This document shows, one piece after another, positions 13,301-28,300 of a stretch of DNA of 64,000 bases. Both the position numbers and the translations under genes were made by a program. The stretch's first letter is position 1; each line of letters opens with the position of its first letter. Origin of the DNA: Congeria kusceri (lineage: Eukaryota; Mollusca; Bivalvia; Myida; Dreissenidae); the NCBI GenBank assembly GCA_027627225.1, contig CM051028.1:18929701-18993700 (forward strand), written 5' to 3'. The notes below the pieces were generated by a model. That model had not been told where the DNA came from. It did not search any database and saw only the letters and a program-made list of their open reading frames with translations.

Positions 13301-16300
13301 AACATGAAGAAATATGCCATATGAACATAACCCATTAGTCTCTTTACATTATCTTGTAATAATGATCCAAAATCTTTCAAAATTCCGCATTACACCGTTA
13401 TGTACGACACGCCGAAGCTGTTTAGTTGAAACCATATGGTTATATGCGCTACAAACAGTAAAATTGTTGTGCTTATGTGACTATTACATGATAAATCTAT
13501 TAAAATTACAAACTTGACCAATAGGTCTGGGATAAATGCCAAGACATAGATTAACCAAAGTTTAAATATCAATTTATTACAAAAATCCGTTCACGCATAG
13601 AAAATTTAATGGCCTCGAAAATCAACCAAGACTTGCGTAATTGCTATACAAAATTTTAGAGACTTAAATGCTCAATTCCAAACGCATTTGTGAATAGAAT
13701 AACCAAATGTAAAAGCAAAACTTATTTTCTGTAAGTGTTCTTTCAGCAAAATACACTTTTCTGTGAGAACCATCTAATAGTACAAAGATGATCAATTTGA
13801 CAATTTGTGCTAATGTCTTTCTGTATTTCGTTTGGTCTAAAATAAATGAACGAATCGTATTTATTGTAATCTGCCCATTTACAGAATTTACAGATGGAAT
13901 GGCGTATTGTATTTTAGTGTGAGGCTTAATACTATCAAGAAAGTATGTCTCATGCATTTTAATTATATACAGATCAGAGGAATTGCTAATTTTACGGTAC
14001 CGATGTCTCAAATCAAACGTTGGTCGGCTAGTTTAGTTAAGGGTCATTGTTGCGATCGAGAAAGACATTATTATACACATACCGCAAACTTACTTTATTG
14101 AACTAAGGGAGATCTTCAAACGGCGAGGATTTGTTAATGGATTAAATTACACAACGTTTGTAAGTACTTTTTTATTAAAGAGTTGTGGCACTAACAAATA
14201 TGCTTGATTTAATTCATGCTTATTATTAAATTGGATTTTATTGAACGTTTAAAACACTGTCACTGATATTCACAAGTACGCTGTGTAATCATGCTTGGAG
14301 TTCACATGTCGTACAATTTAAAACAAAGAAATTCCAAAAAGTCGAACGATTAATCGGTTTTAATTTTAATACCAGGTCTGAAAAAAGCACTATTATACAT
14401 TGAACTTCTTGATGCATTTATAGGTCAAGTTAACGAAAAATGGAAAATCGCCAGGCATGACTGGAATTCTCCATTTCGATGTCACCTACTACGCTGCACA
14501 ATTGTCGAAATGTATGCAAGCATATCCTCAATATTCACACGACTACATTAATACGAGCCAGCCGTATTTCTCGGCTCAAACACATTTTGGTATCAATGGA
14601 GTCGCAGAAGTTTCTTTTCCAGTACCCGATTCTAACATTGAGAAAATACAATTGTCGGTATGTAGACATATTTTTGCTAAATTACGATATAAAGCAGATT
14701 AACTGTTATGAAGAATTACAAAGTATTATTCGTATGAATAAATACACGTTGTGTTTTCGCGATATTGTTTTATATGAATCATTATATAAGTTTTAATGAA
14801 GCAACACAATTGTATTTTCCCAGATACGTTATGATACTAGTGTTACGCTTTTCTCAACACCGTATGCGATATTGGGACAACAAACAAAACACATGTAGCA
14901 GATGCAACTAAGTGACGCCGAACTTGAGGTGAGCTATCATATTACATCATGTGACAAACTTGAAATACTACCATAATAAATACCGTATTTACTTACAATA
15001 TTTTAGGAATAATTAAACACAGTAACTGAGAAACAATTGAAGAATGTTAAACATAAATTTTACTTCGCGCTTCTTTTAATAAATATGTACAGTATCTTAG
15101 TTAAATCAGTTGATGACGTTTTACCAATAACAATATTCAATTGTTCAATTTTCATTTTAGGTCGGCAAGGTGGTAGGAATATCAGTCACATCGTTACAGC
15201 CATTTCGCGGTCCAGTAAATATGGAGGTACACGTACATTCTATACTGGGAACAAGTATATTCCAACTAATTTTATATATTGAAAACGCATATGTGTAGTG
15301 CATATTATAATGGATCAAACAGCATAATTAAAAATGTGGCGAGAATGAATGTAACCAGTATAATTCAAATAAACATACGAAAAATGTAAACACAAAAAAC
15401 TACAAACGAGGTCAAGTTGACTTATAAGAGATAACAGGAAATGACGAAAACTCTCTGTACCTGATGTGCAACCGATAGCTTAATGAGATGTTTTATTTCG
15501 CATTTATAGGTATATTCCCGAAATCGCATTGTGGCTTTTGATTCAAAAACTGTTAGTCGTCAAGCGAACGTCGCAATGTCCCTGACACTGACGGAAGACA
15601 TGGTGCCATTCTCTTACATTGTGGTATCTCATGTAACAAACGACGGGTACATTTTGTCGGACATTGCTTACATGGCCGTCGACGGTTCGCCGATTAAAAA
15701 CAAGGTTTCTGCGATGTTTTATTTATTAATTTTGTAGAAGATATAACAATTGTTTCCAAATTCAGTGTTTTCGTGGTGAATTATATGAGATGTTATTAAT
15801 AAACCTGTTTTTTTATATTAAATTATTCCTATTAAAATATTATAGATAGATGTGCGTCATAACGCGACATTTGTTGCTGAGCCAGGGGAATACGTGAGCA
15901 TCAGTATCACAGCTGACCCTTACTCCACAGTTTATTTGATGGTTGGGGACGAACGCAACAGACTGCTGGGTACTGAAAATGATATTTTCCCGAACGAGGT
16001 AATATCATACTCTGATACATAAAACAATTAAACAAACCAATCCTGCTCACTGTACACAGTTACTTCTATCAATGGATTTAATAACTTCTTTTCCTGAAAA
16101 ATGTCAACCAAATGCTACCCTGGTACTTTATTTTGGTTTAGGTTACCGATGGAATTTCATCGTTTGCTCATAGTCCAGATGAAAACATGTACATCGACAA
16201 TCAACTGCAAAATAAGGTGTAAATACGTTTCATTTATTTTCTGGGTATGCGGGAAACACCAGATCAAACGTAGAAATAAATCATTATGCAAAGCAAATCA

Positions 16301-19300
16301 TGGTGTATTTAACATCATTTAAGAGAAATATTGTTTGTGACGGAATGTAACTAACACGCTATACCATATACGATGACTTTGTTACAGAGATATCATCCAA
16401 TTTACATTAAATATTGAGAATAGATGTCAAACCATTCCATTACAATGATATTGCTAAACACATTGTTTCTGTTTCGGGTACAAAGAGAAGAAGTATTGCT
16501 GAAAGCTGAGAGTTTGGGCCTTCGATGCAACAGGTATATTGACACGCTGCTATCGTTTAAGTTGGTACGGGTGGCAGTTAACTACTCTGGTACCCACAAC
16601 TACCCAAGTACCCGTACAGGTTGTTTCATTTTAAATGTCTGTTAAGTGATAAAAATCAAATGAAATATTTATACCTCATCGCGTTATTAATACTTTGTTT
16701 GAAAACAACTGCCAATGATTTGGTGTTTGTTTGTATTAAACAACACAGACTCATAAAGCTAGAATGCTTGAGGCGAAGTAAAGGTATTAAACAATACAGA
16801 CTCATAAAGCTAGAATGCTTGAGGCGAAGTAAAGGTATTAAACAATACAGACTCATAAAGCTAGAATGCTTGAGGCGAAGTAAAGGTATTAAACAACACA
16901 GACTCATAAAGCTAGAATGCTTGAGGCGAAGTAAAGAGAATGATGGCAATAACTGTTCCTGTGGTTTATATAAGTATTTCAAACTGTTCATTTTCTATAA
17001 ACTGCAGGAGTAATGAAGATGGTCTATTGACGGGAACTACATAAACATTGCATTGAACAAACAATATTGACAAAGAACACCATCAACGTAACATTTATAC
17101 GGTATCATGTGTCGTTAAATTAAATTTGCACTTAATCTGTATTCTTTATTTTCATACAGATTGTCGGCTTAAATATATTGTCGGATGGACTACGTTTTAA
17201 TCCAAATCAGACAGACGGGCTTTTACTGTTCAGTAACTATTTGACGATCTGTTTTGGTACGTTAACCATTTATATTCATATCAACATTTACTATCGATGT
17301 CAACAAATTTGAGTGATCAATTTTTGATATATGATATAGGGTTCGCATTCAATAATAGTTCCAATATTTCAAAAATAATATAATTCTACTGTTTTCCGAT
17401 TCTGACAGCTCAGCAAAGATTAAGACTATTCAGATTTGTTAACAGGTTCTGTGTTAATAAACAGTTTACATGGTTGACAATATGTTTCCGATAGAAAAGA
17501 AATTGTTGTTAAATCTATTGTTTTATGTAATTAACAATGATCGAGTAGCGTTGTTTTATTCACTTGTTTACTTTTGACGAAAACTATATTTTCTGCCCCA
17601 CGTAGATTTAGAGACTGTACATAAACATTGTGATGAAAAATTGTGTTTGTAAAAACCGGAATTCTAAACATATACTTTATAATAATGTCGATTTTAATAG
17701 CTACAATATAACTCACATAAAGTAAACATTAGATTTCATTATTTGAGAATATTATACGATTAAATGCAATACAAAGTATACAATTTCCGTTCGTTATTGT
17801 AAAGTAAATTTACCCTAATCCAAGTGCAATTCAAAATATATAATTTCCGTTCCTAATTATATATAAAATTTACCCTATTCAAAATGCAATCTACATTATA
17901 AAATTTGCGTTCTTTATTGTAAATAAATTTACTCTCATCAAAATGCAATATAAATGATAAACTTTCCGTTCTTCGTTTTCAGTAACACTTTTCCCAAATC
18001 CAAATGCAATTCAAATTTAGATGGAACTATGTATGTTCAAACTAAGTTGTAATATATTTTTGTATAAAATTTAACAAACTGTTCACGTAGCCGGCTCCTT
18101 AGTAAGTATCATATTACCTTTATTAATCATCATCAAGATCTTTGATATTAGCACAAATTTTTAATATGAATTTCATAAGAACATTTTAAGAATGTCAACA
18201 GTTTTGAAAGGTAAATTGATAATACCACCAGTGAAATCATCTCGTTTATCATTAAATTTTAATATGGGTTGTATTTGTTTGGCCCTTTTCATGTTTACAT
18301 TTTGACGTAAGAATTGTGAGCATTTTGTATAACTATAGTTTACACCGGTATACTTACAAAGCGGAATAGCGCAGTTGGTTAAAGCACTGTCTACTGTCAT
18401 TTACTTTGTATGGTTCCTAAGTCGTGAGTTCGATATCCGCTTGGGGTTTTATTTTTTCAAATATGTTTGCTTATTAATTCTTATCAAATATCGCATTAGT
18501 TATTATACTTTTTGTTATTTATTTAATGTACATATCTCATTATAGCCCATTTCTATCATCTAATATCTTTAATAGTGCAATTGGAAAACAATTTTTCGTT
18601 GACATAGTCCATTTAAATAGCAATTGCCAATTATGTGCAATCTTCAGCATAATTTTGACTGTAATTTTTAATTTTGTGTATTGCTTTAAAACTTATGTGA
18701 ATTGTACTCGTAATTTTAAATTTAATTTTGCACAACGTGACGGAATAGCAATGTATGTATTAACAATATAATACTACATAAAAACTAATCTTCAATTTCA
18801 TTGGTTTAAAGTACTTAATATGCGATCAGGCGGTCAGAAATGTTTTGGGTTATTTTGTATTTGTGTTTAAGAGTAATGCATTCATAACACGAAGTTGCTT
18901 GAGGACAAAACTACCTAGGTACTACTTTAACATATTAATATATTAAAATGCATGATCACATGTATGAAACCAAGATGGCAGCTAATATTTTTATATAACA
19001 CATCTATTAATTTTGTTAAATTTTGATTATTTTATTTGAGACCTTGAAATATTGCTTAAAGTTAATGCATATAATATATAATTACCATATACTATATACC
19101 ATTATATGTACAAATACCTTCAACTTAACTGCGTTATTATAAAATTAATACATGTAGATTGTTAATATTGATGTTTAGCTATTGTTCAAACAACAGTAAT
19201 ATTGTCTATGAAAACTGGTTTTTAGCTCTACTGGTCGAAGGCCAGCAAGCTTATACAATGCGGTTCGACCGTCGTGAGTGCGTACGTGTGTGCATGCGTG

Positions 19301-22300
19301 CGTGTGTAAACTTTTGCTTTAAATGACATCTCCTTCGAAAACGTTAGAAAGACTGGATGAAACTTCAAAAAAATGTTCCTCGGGTGGTCCTCTGCCAATA
19401 TTGCTCTATTGGTTCTGGTCCCCTGCAAAAGTTGGCCACCAGAGTTATAAATAGTACACTATTTAAACGACACATCCTCTTAAATCCCCTGGGTTATTTA
19501 TTTTTATTATTTCACAGAAATGTTTATAATGTGGTTCTCTACGTTGCTTGGTTAAAAAACATGACCGGGGCGGAGCCATTTTTCCTTATATGGCTATATT
19601 GAAAACTTTGAAAACCTTCATGTCAGAAACCATTGGTTGAATTTCTAAATACTAGTAATACTTTCACAGGAACGTGCTTTGGGTGGTCTCTACCAAAATT
19701 GCTCAAAAGTTGCTAATATGGTTCCGCTACGTTGAAAAAAAAAGTTTGCCAGGGCGCGGACCATTTTTCCCTCTATGGTTATATTCAAAACTATGAAAAT
19801 CTTCATTATCAGAAACCAATCGTTGAATTTCGCAATAATTTCATAGAAATGTTCCTTAAGTGATTCTCTACCAAAATTACTTAAACGTTTTCGATCCGTT
19901 GAAAACCATGACCGCCAGGGTCGGGGCCACATTTCCTTAAAGGACTATATTAATATATTTTTTCCTTAAATGTCTATATTGAAAATTTAAAAAAAGCTTC
20001 CTTTCAAAAACCACTTACTGGATTTCAGAATAATGACACAAAATGTTCCTTGGGTAGTTCTCTACCAAAGTTGCTCAATGGTTTCGGTCTGTTGAAAGAC
20101 ATGGCCGCCAGGGGACGGGACCATTTTTCCATTTATGGCTATATTGGAACCTTTAAAAATCTTCGTGACAGAAAACACAGGTTGGATTTCGAAATAATTT
20201 CACAGTAATGTTCCTTGGGTGGTTCCTTATCAAAATACTTAATAATTATATTGATTTGTAAAAATAACATGGCCGCCATAGGATGAGGCATTTTATGCTT
20301 TTATGGCTCATCAGGGTCCTTGCATTTTTTTTCTCTTTTTACTTTATGAGCCAGTGGAGCGATACAGGCACTATTGTGCCTTCTTTTTCACAGTACGTAT
20401 TCCACTAACATCCATTAATTGTAAAACATAAAACAGTGCCAATGTTGTGAAGTACAAAATTACATGTACCAAGGGTAGATAAATTTAACATGATTTTAAT
20501 ATCTTCGGTATTGCAAATGTTTTCCTTTAAAAGTCGAAGAATGCTATTTTGTACATAATCGCTAGATGTTTCTGTTTCTATTTTGTAAATAAGAATTTCA
20601 ATAATGTAACAAGATAACATGTTGCCTCAAAGTAAGACTTGATTGTCTCAATACTAACTTTTAAATATTTGGTAAGGTTTTGTTAAAAACAAGTTATGTT
20701 TAAATGTTTACTAATGGTTATTGTGTATGTAATTTATCACCATAAATATGCAAGCATATATATTTAACAATTAAGAAATTATCACAAAAACGGTTAACAT
20801 CTGCATAAATACAAGCTTAATTGTTTTATTAACAAGGGCGGGGCTTTATTATTTTTCTAACAACGTGTGAATATTGTTCTCTTTCTAACATTGTAGCAAA
20901 CTTTTTCAAGGTTGAAACTCACAACACAAACTATCGTAACTTTTCTTGAAACAAGTAAGCATTAACTATACAATGATGTTTAAACGAAAAAGTTAAACCA
21001 AGTCAAGAGTGTAGGCAGATGGCACAGGCAGTTAGCCCGTTGCTATGATAAAAATTAGTGAACGCATCATTTTTCTGACAAATAATCAAGAAATGACGAA
21101 AACTACTTTTCTGACTGTTTACTATAATATATACAACAAGGTATGCAACTCCAGGCGCCCAAATTATAGGATGCATTGGTTTGAACATTCATAACTTTAA
21201 TCACTTTAACAAGCTTGGATACATTTTCTCAAACTTGATCTTATTTGAAGCAAAAATAAATTTCCGTTCAGGAAATGTACAATACTACCCATGGTGTTGT
21301 TATAACATGATTGGATATAAAGATAAATATTGGAAAAACACATGACATCAAGCTGACCGGTCCCAAATCAGTTATTTACGAAGTGATCTTTTCATAAATA
21401 TCAATAAAATCCAAATTTGTAACACTCTAGTCAGCCAAAGTACATAATAAAAAACATCACTTGCCTTAGATTGACCTTTGTATGTCATATATTTATCCTT
21501 AAAAGGGCATTTATATTAAATGTGCTTCCATCAACCAATTGTTTACATATCACATTTTGTGTTTGATGTTTGCTCCCAGCCCGACAACGAATAGCAGACT
21601 GTCTCGCTCGGCGGCCGATATATTGAGACCATACTTGGAAAAAACTGGGGTTTCCGCTCAATAACTCGAGAACGAATTGAGATATTTTCATGAAATTTCA
21701 TACATAGATATCTTATATCAAGACCTCGCTTGGGATTGCATATGGGTTGGGTGGATTCAAGGTCAAGGTCACTTAAAAAGAATTTAGAACAACGGTTTCC
21801 ACTCAATAACTCGAGAACGATCTGAGATATTTCTATGAAATTTCGTTTATAGATACCTTATATTGAAATCTCACTTGGGATTCTAATGGGTTAGTAGGGT
21901 CGATAGAAGAGTGCCATTTCAAATTATGCAGTAAATGTTCATTCATAGTGTTTGGCTTCAACCTCACAATATAGAATTAGTTTCTATAAATACAATTCTT
22001 TCTTTCATATGAAAGCATATTCACTCAGGTCGGGATTCAGAACATAATGAAAACCTGGTTCCGTAGCATGGCCACGTTTCTATTTTTCTTTTAGTACTAA
22101 CTTTAAGGCATTGCGTTAGAAAAAAATAGGTTTTCGTGGAACTTCCGCGTTTCTTGTTTTATTTTTAATTTCAAAATTTAGTAATACATGTTCTTTTATT
22201 TGTAGCATTATACTTGTATTGATGTCTTATTTGTAAGCTCAAACATGTATTATTGCGATCGATTATAATTAAAGATATTCTTCTTAATAGAGTGGACTCC

Positions 22301-25300
22301 AGCAAGTAAGTATTAACATTTCCATCGCTTTTAATAAATATACACTTATTTACATTCCTTAACTAAATCAAGCAACAAATAATAGAAATTTATATTTACA
22401 AATAAATCATATAAAACTTATAATATTATGAGATAGTATTGTTGGTCACCAGCGAGTAAAACCATTAAAGATGTTCTGTAACAAAAATGCGATTTTCAAC
22501 TGTAAACAACTGCATATAATCCTTATTTATTGACGTGTTGTAGTTGTTATTTTACATTCGTTTCCTAATATTTATGAAAACTTCACATGTTATATATACA
22601 GATCAGTTTCCACTTTGTAATTATTCATTTTAATTTAGCTTACCGTTCACACAAGTCAATTTGAACTTTAATATATGTGTTTAAGATTTAACACGCCGGG
22701 AAATAATCTCAATAACTGCAGAAATTGTCGCTTCGTCGTATATTGTAATTTACAGAGTAAAGCGTTTGCGTGTCGAATCGCATTGGCCGATTTTTTAGCT
22801 TACACGAACTCGAAGTGCTCAATAGTGAGATTTTGTGGTCAGTGGTTGTCCGCCGTCCTCGTCAGTCGGCAATAATTAACTTCAAAATTCTTCTCATCTG
22901 AAACCGATTGGTAAAAATTAACAAAACTAGGTATAGAGCACAGAAGGCCAAGAACGTTCCTTGGTCGGTGCTCTACCTAAATACCTTTAAAAAAATTGTA
23001 TGGAGTGGTATTTCGGCAAAAATAATATCATGCCTGATGGCTGTTACATTTTGCTTGTTGATACTGCCATTGTGCAAACTGTTACCATCGTCACGCTTGG
23101 TAAAAATATTATGGTGGGGTATTACACCATTACAAATTACATCATGCCTAATGGGTTTTTCAACATGCTTGCTGATATAGTCATTGTGCTTACTGGTACA
23201 GACGTCGTGCTTGCTGACAGTTTCATTATGCTGGTTGACGATGTCAATTTGCCTGTTGAAAATGCCATCATGCATGGTGACATATACAGATTGGTTGCTG
23301 ACAGTGGGGGTATTTATATTATGGGTATCACAATGACACCATGATGTATGAACTATTTATATCAATGTGAATCAAGCGCTTTTGAACCAGTTAACACATA
23401 AGACGAATTTAATTTGCAAGCATGCATTAAACAATACGCAACATAGCACGGCCTAATTATGACGAACACGTTCGTAGATAAACGGAAGATAATATATAAG
23501 CAGTTTACGTTGTCCACGTTTTTATAATGTGCGTGTCCACGATTTTATTTCGCGCTAAGTGTTGCCTATGGTCACGAAGAACTTCATGCCGGCAGGAATT
23601 TTATAAGCTATGCTCGGAACCAGTTAAATCTGTGCACGGAGGTTTCTTAAATACGTCAAAACAATTTGGCTATGTTTGAAAACACGGTGAAATAATAATC
23701 GACCATGATTGGGGAATTGTAAAGTAAGTTATACACTGTCTTTTTATTCTTTATATATAATTACAATTCCAACGATTTAAATAAGTAATAAAAATGATAT
23801 TGATTTATGGAGCAATTTAAAAAGGATACGTTCCATATGCACGACCGTACGCTATTTGATACTTTTAAATGGTACATGTAGTATCCCTTTAAATTCGAAT
23901 GAAAATTCGAAAGAAAGGGAAGTTGATAATTCAATTGGATATTTCCGGCAATTTTCTCCGACAAGTAATTTCGCTTTGCAATATTGTATCTCGCATTCTG
24001 CTGCTTGCTGCCTACTTACATCTCGCTTAGTGGTTTATCCGTGTAGTGCGTTATGGGTGTTACTGATTCATAAAGTAAACATATCGTCGTGAAGGGTGGC
24101 TCTTTCATCAAGCATGTTAGAATTATAAGAAAGAATGATAGCGCTATAATTATATGACATATAATTATGAATAGGGCATACTAACGCGTCAACAAACATG
24201 TTGGAACAGTCATCAAGCATGTTGATACAGTCATCAAAAATGTTGGAACACTCATCAAGCATGCTTGAACAGTCAACATGCATGTTAGAACAATCAACAA
24301 GCATGCATAAATCAGGCATAATGTGATTTTTCCTAAATACCCACCATAATTTTGATTCTTTAAAAATAATGGCCTCCAGAGGCTGGGTCTTTTTTCGGCG
24401 TAGCTGTCTAGCCCAACATTTGAACTTTCTCATCATCCAATAAAATGTGAAAATTTCCGCCAGTAGACCCAAATGATTTAATTCTAACATTGCATCGGCT
24501 TATTTAACCGATAGCCCCACCACAGCCTGTGCACACTGGCTCTATCTCTCTTTGGAGCTGAATGGAAAATGAGGCAATTCAACTTCCAAGGTGCAGTTCA
24601 ACAGGAAATTAGTCAAAAACGTAAACAACTTTAAGAACTAGGTCTGCTTTATTTCTTCACTACAACGATTCAAACTGTGTTTAAACAATGTAGTCCCACG
24701 TACTTAGAAATTACCTCGGTATCCCACTCAACATATATGCAGACCTAATTTGCTGTTTACAGTGCATTGAGGACTGTTATGAGTGGTAAAATCGTGTCGA
24801 TTCAAACACAATTTTGACATTTGCCAATGTATTTAAAAAATTTTCGCACAACATTTTCATTCACCTCCAAGAAGAGGTGAAGCCATTGTTTACAGGCCTT
24901 TGTAAAATCGCCCGTTAATATCGCATTCGACAGGCAACATGTCATGGATAACACTCGCTGACTGTGTTATGAAATACTGATATGTCTACCTAATTCTCGT
25001 GTAGAGGCTATTCAATCTATACATAGACATTCTTTATATAGACTTTGAAAGTGGGGAACGATGTACCGGTACATGTATACGTCAAAATTGTATTTCTTTT
25101 TCGGCATAGCAGTTTAACCCAACTTTTGGTTGGCTTTTCTAAATATCCAATATTCGGCTGATTTGAAAATATTCGTAGTAGACAAGTCATACTGAGACGG
25201 GCGCAACATTCCAGAACTTTAGAGAGTAGCGAATGCTAGTAAATCCAACTTTCGAGTGCCCCTTCTAAATTCGTACACAATAGGCACTGTGCCGCACACT

Positions 25301-28300
25301 ATAAACAGTTATTGCGTCTAAGACAGTGCTCCCACCGCATGAATTGTGTATATTGCTATTACTTCTACTATTGCAGAAACTCATGAATTAATCGATCCTG
25401 GACTTCAAGGTCAGTGCCAGGTCAGTCTGTCATATAGCTAGAAACTATATTTGAAGTTGAAAGGGAACAAGACATGTCTTTAAAAAAGACAATCTGCGTA
25501 GAAATTAATATTGCGATGTCATTTATTTGCCCTAAATATAATACAAGAGGACCTAGCTGTGACTTCACGGACCCCATATTTTTCGTTCCCTACTAAGGAG
25601 ACATCTTGGAATCCAGCTTTTTCGGTCCTACTAAAGAGACTTCTCGGACACTAGATTTTTCGGACACTATAAGAAAACGTATCGGCCCCCAAAATTAATT
25701 AGAGATAAACTCAACAATTATATATATCTGTACAGTGAATAAACCGATAATTTACCGCCCCATGTTTTCACCAGTGATACATGAATAAGCTAAATACTAG
25801 TAATTTACGTAAACATAATGGATATATGAAAAATTTGTCAGGCAAATTTTAAAAATTAACATTGACAGCAAATAATAGCGGGAATTAATTAGCAGTAAGT
25901 TTATGATTTCCCCATTTATTGAAATTCTCGGGTTTAGGATTCTCCAGACGCTAATTGATGCGTGTGTATTAACACAGCTTTACCGCGCGCTATTTTTAGA
26001 ATGATTCTCCGCAAGAGTTGTACTCGCTAGAATTAATTCACGGGGACGAAAGTCGGTTACAATAATATTTTTACACATTGATAAAATAATATGAAATATA
26101 AGCTCAATCAAATTTGCTAGTATTTGTTTTGCTTATTTGTCAGAAAAATACCAGAAATTTACCACTTTATATTTTGTGCTTGCGAGCTCAACATGCAACA
26201 TTGTACACTGTGACAGACTGTCGTACCCGTGAATTGTAAGATTATATTTGCTATTTATAGAGCGCCGATTACGAAGGCTAAACAATGTAGTTATTTCATT
26301 ATGTGAATGAATATAACATTCTGATCATGACATCTTCCGCCAACAGTCTAAAATCAAAACGCTGACAGCGTAGAAAGACTGTCGGTAACGAAAGAAACTA
26401 AAAGCATGAAACTAAAATTTTTAGTGCATTTTTGCTAAATAGGAAACATTTGTTTTAAGGAAGTTCAATTTACCTCGTTTACACTTGTTAATATGACTTC
26501 TTATTCTATAGTATACGACATCATAATAAAAATATATTTGTAAATTGAGTAATTAAATCAGCACCGAGCACATATTTTTCAAGCTAATTATCTAATGCAA
26601 ACGGAAGATTTATATGCCAGTTAGCAAGTAAATCTTTAACGAGCCATGCAGAATAACCGATAAAGCGTGGTAGTAAGGAGCATCGATTGTTGGTGATTCG
26701 TAGCCTTCTGAGTCAAAAGTGAGTCATACGATGCATGCTCTCGATTTTTCATACTACAGTATAAAATTAATAAATTGCAGTAATTTGTTGTCAACATATT
26801 CAGAATAAGGATCGGTAACAAGAAATAACAATTTCACAACGAGTCAAAGATAACCGATGTAGCGCATTACTTTTGTGGTCTTATTCCAGGACAACTAGGT
26901 GAATATTTGGGTTATATTCAAGTAAATAGCGAAAACATGGGGTGTCTTTAATTTGACGGAGCATTTTCAATAAATTGACTTTTTTTTACAAACTGTGATT
27001 TTTTTTAGAAACTGTGATTGTAAATCACATGATATACACATTACAATACACATGATATACATTATCTTAAATGATTAAAAGGTAAGAAATTATTCGTGAA
27101 TTTTTGCTGTTTTGAAAAAGGACCCTTTCAGATTTCCATTTACTGACTCGTAGCTTGCAAAGAAAAGAAGTAGTTTTCCGCGATACCTGTTTTGGAAATT
27201 ACCATCTCAAAAGACCGTTGGCTTCCGCCAACACTCTAAAAACAGCACTTGTTATTTTTATTCAAAAGGTCGACATATTTAAAATAATATTATGGTTTCA
27301 AATAAACAATTCAGCATCAAATTGTAATGCGCGCAACATAAACAAGAAATGTCTTTTAAAAAGACAATCGGCGTTGAAATTAATATTTATATGTCATTTT
27401 TTGTTTTAAATGTAATATCTGAGGACGGTTACGTGACTTCTCGGACCCCAGATTTATCGGTCCCTATTAAGGAGACTTCTCGAACCCCAGATTTTTCGGT
27501 TCCTACTAAGGAGACCTCTCGGAGACTATATTTTTCGGACACAATAAGAAAAAAGGAGAGTTAATCATTCTAAAAATAGCGCGCGCTAAAGCTGTGTTAA
27601 TACACACGCATCAAGCTTCCGGAGAATCATAAACCCGAGAATATGAATAAATGGGGAATTTATATTTATAAACTTACTTTGCATGTTAACTTGTATTTGA
27701 ATTGTGGTTGCGTTTCATTAAGAATTATTTATAATTGAACCTTTCGATCAACTTCTCCAGTAGAATTTATTCAATCTATAAAATTTTTCAACATCTTCTA
27801 TATGTAAAATGAGGTGAAAGAAGTCTCATAATACGTCAAAATGTTATTCACGTTACTTTATCTTCATTTGCGAAGCATGAATACACTATGTACAATATTA
27901 ATTATACATAACAGAAACTCGCGTTTTGAATATGAATAACCGAATATCAAATTTGTAACTGGTTAACTGCTCATGGTAAATTGGTTAACTAATGATGAGA
28001 TAACCGGCTAATTACTTTACTGTCAGTAACCAATGACTGGCAAATTCTCTCAAATCATTTTGAATCGTTAAACACATGGTCGGTTTGAGGGTAGTTTACT
28101 TCATGCGGCTTTATTGGAAACTTTTTCTAAAAAATCGTCTTGCCTTAAACCACGAATGAGCTTTCAAAATAGTTTCATAGACATGTTCCTAATGTGACTA
28201 TCTACCAAATTATTTCCAGACATTTGTATTCGTTCAAAGAATGGCCACCAGGGCCGGACAGTTTTCCTGATTTAGTTACATTGAAAACGGTAAAACACAT

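Larger units (their letters stand above)
17257..22290. other. Intron before microexon m1
   Basis: This 5 kb interval contains a ~60 bp tandem repeat, a tRNA-like sequence and repeat family D (see entries). An 11 nt candidate at 18091-18101 has a good donor but a poor acceptor and wrong length. The remainder, including 20.4-22.2 kb, shows no gene. Confidence 0.5.

Noticed and set aside
13664..14011. 115-codon minus-strand frame
   Set aside because: It overlaps TEP exon 5 on the opposite strand and has no recognisable motif.
18091..18101. 11 nt candidate microexon before a perfect gtaagtatc donor
   Set aside because: Length is not a multiple of three and the acceptor has no pyrimidine tract.
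18361..18447. Functional tRNA gene
   Set aside because: Box A and B are present, but the anticodon arm and acceptor stem do not pair properly; better explained as a SINE or pseudogene.
20899..20956. 58 nt segment after a good acceptor (ctaacattgtag)
   Set aside because: In phase 1 it hits a stop, and its length is not symmetric.
24068..24490. 140-codon minus-strand frame with heptad-like repeats
   Set aside because: Produced by the 21 bp minisatellite, whose unit is a multiple of three.
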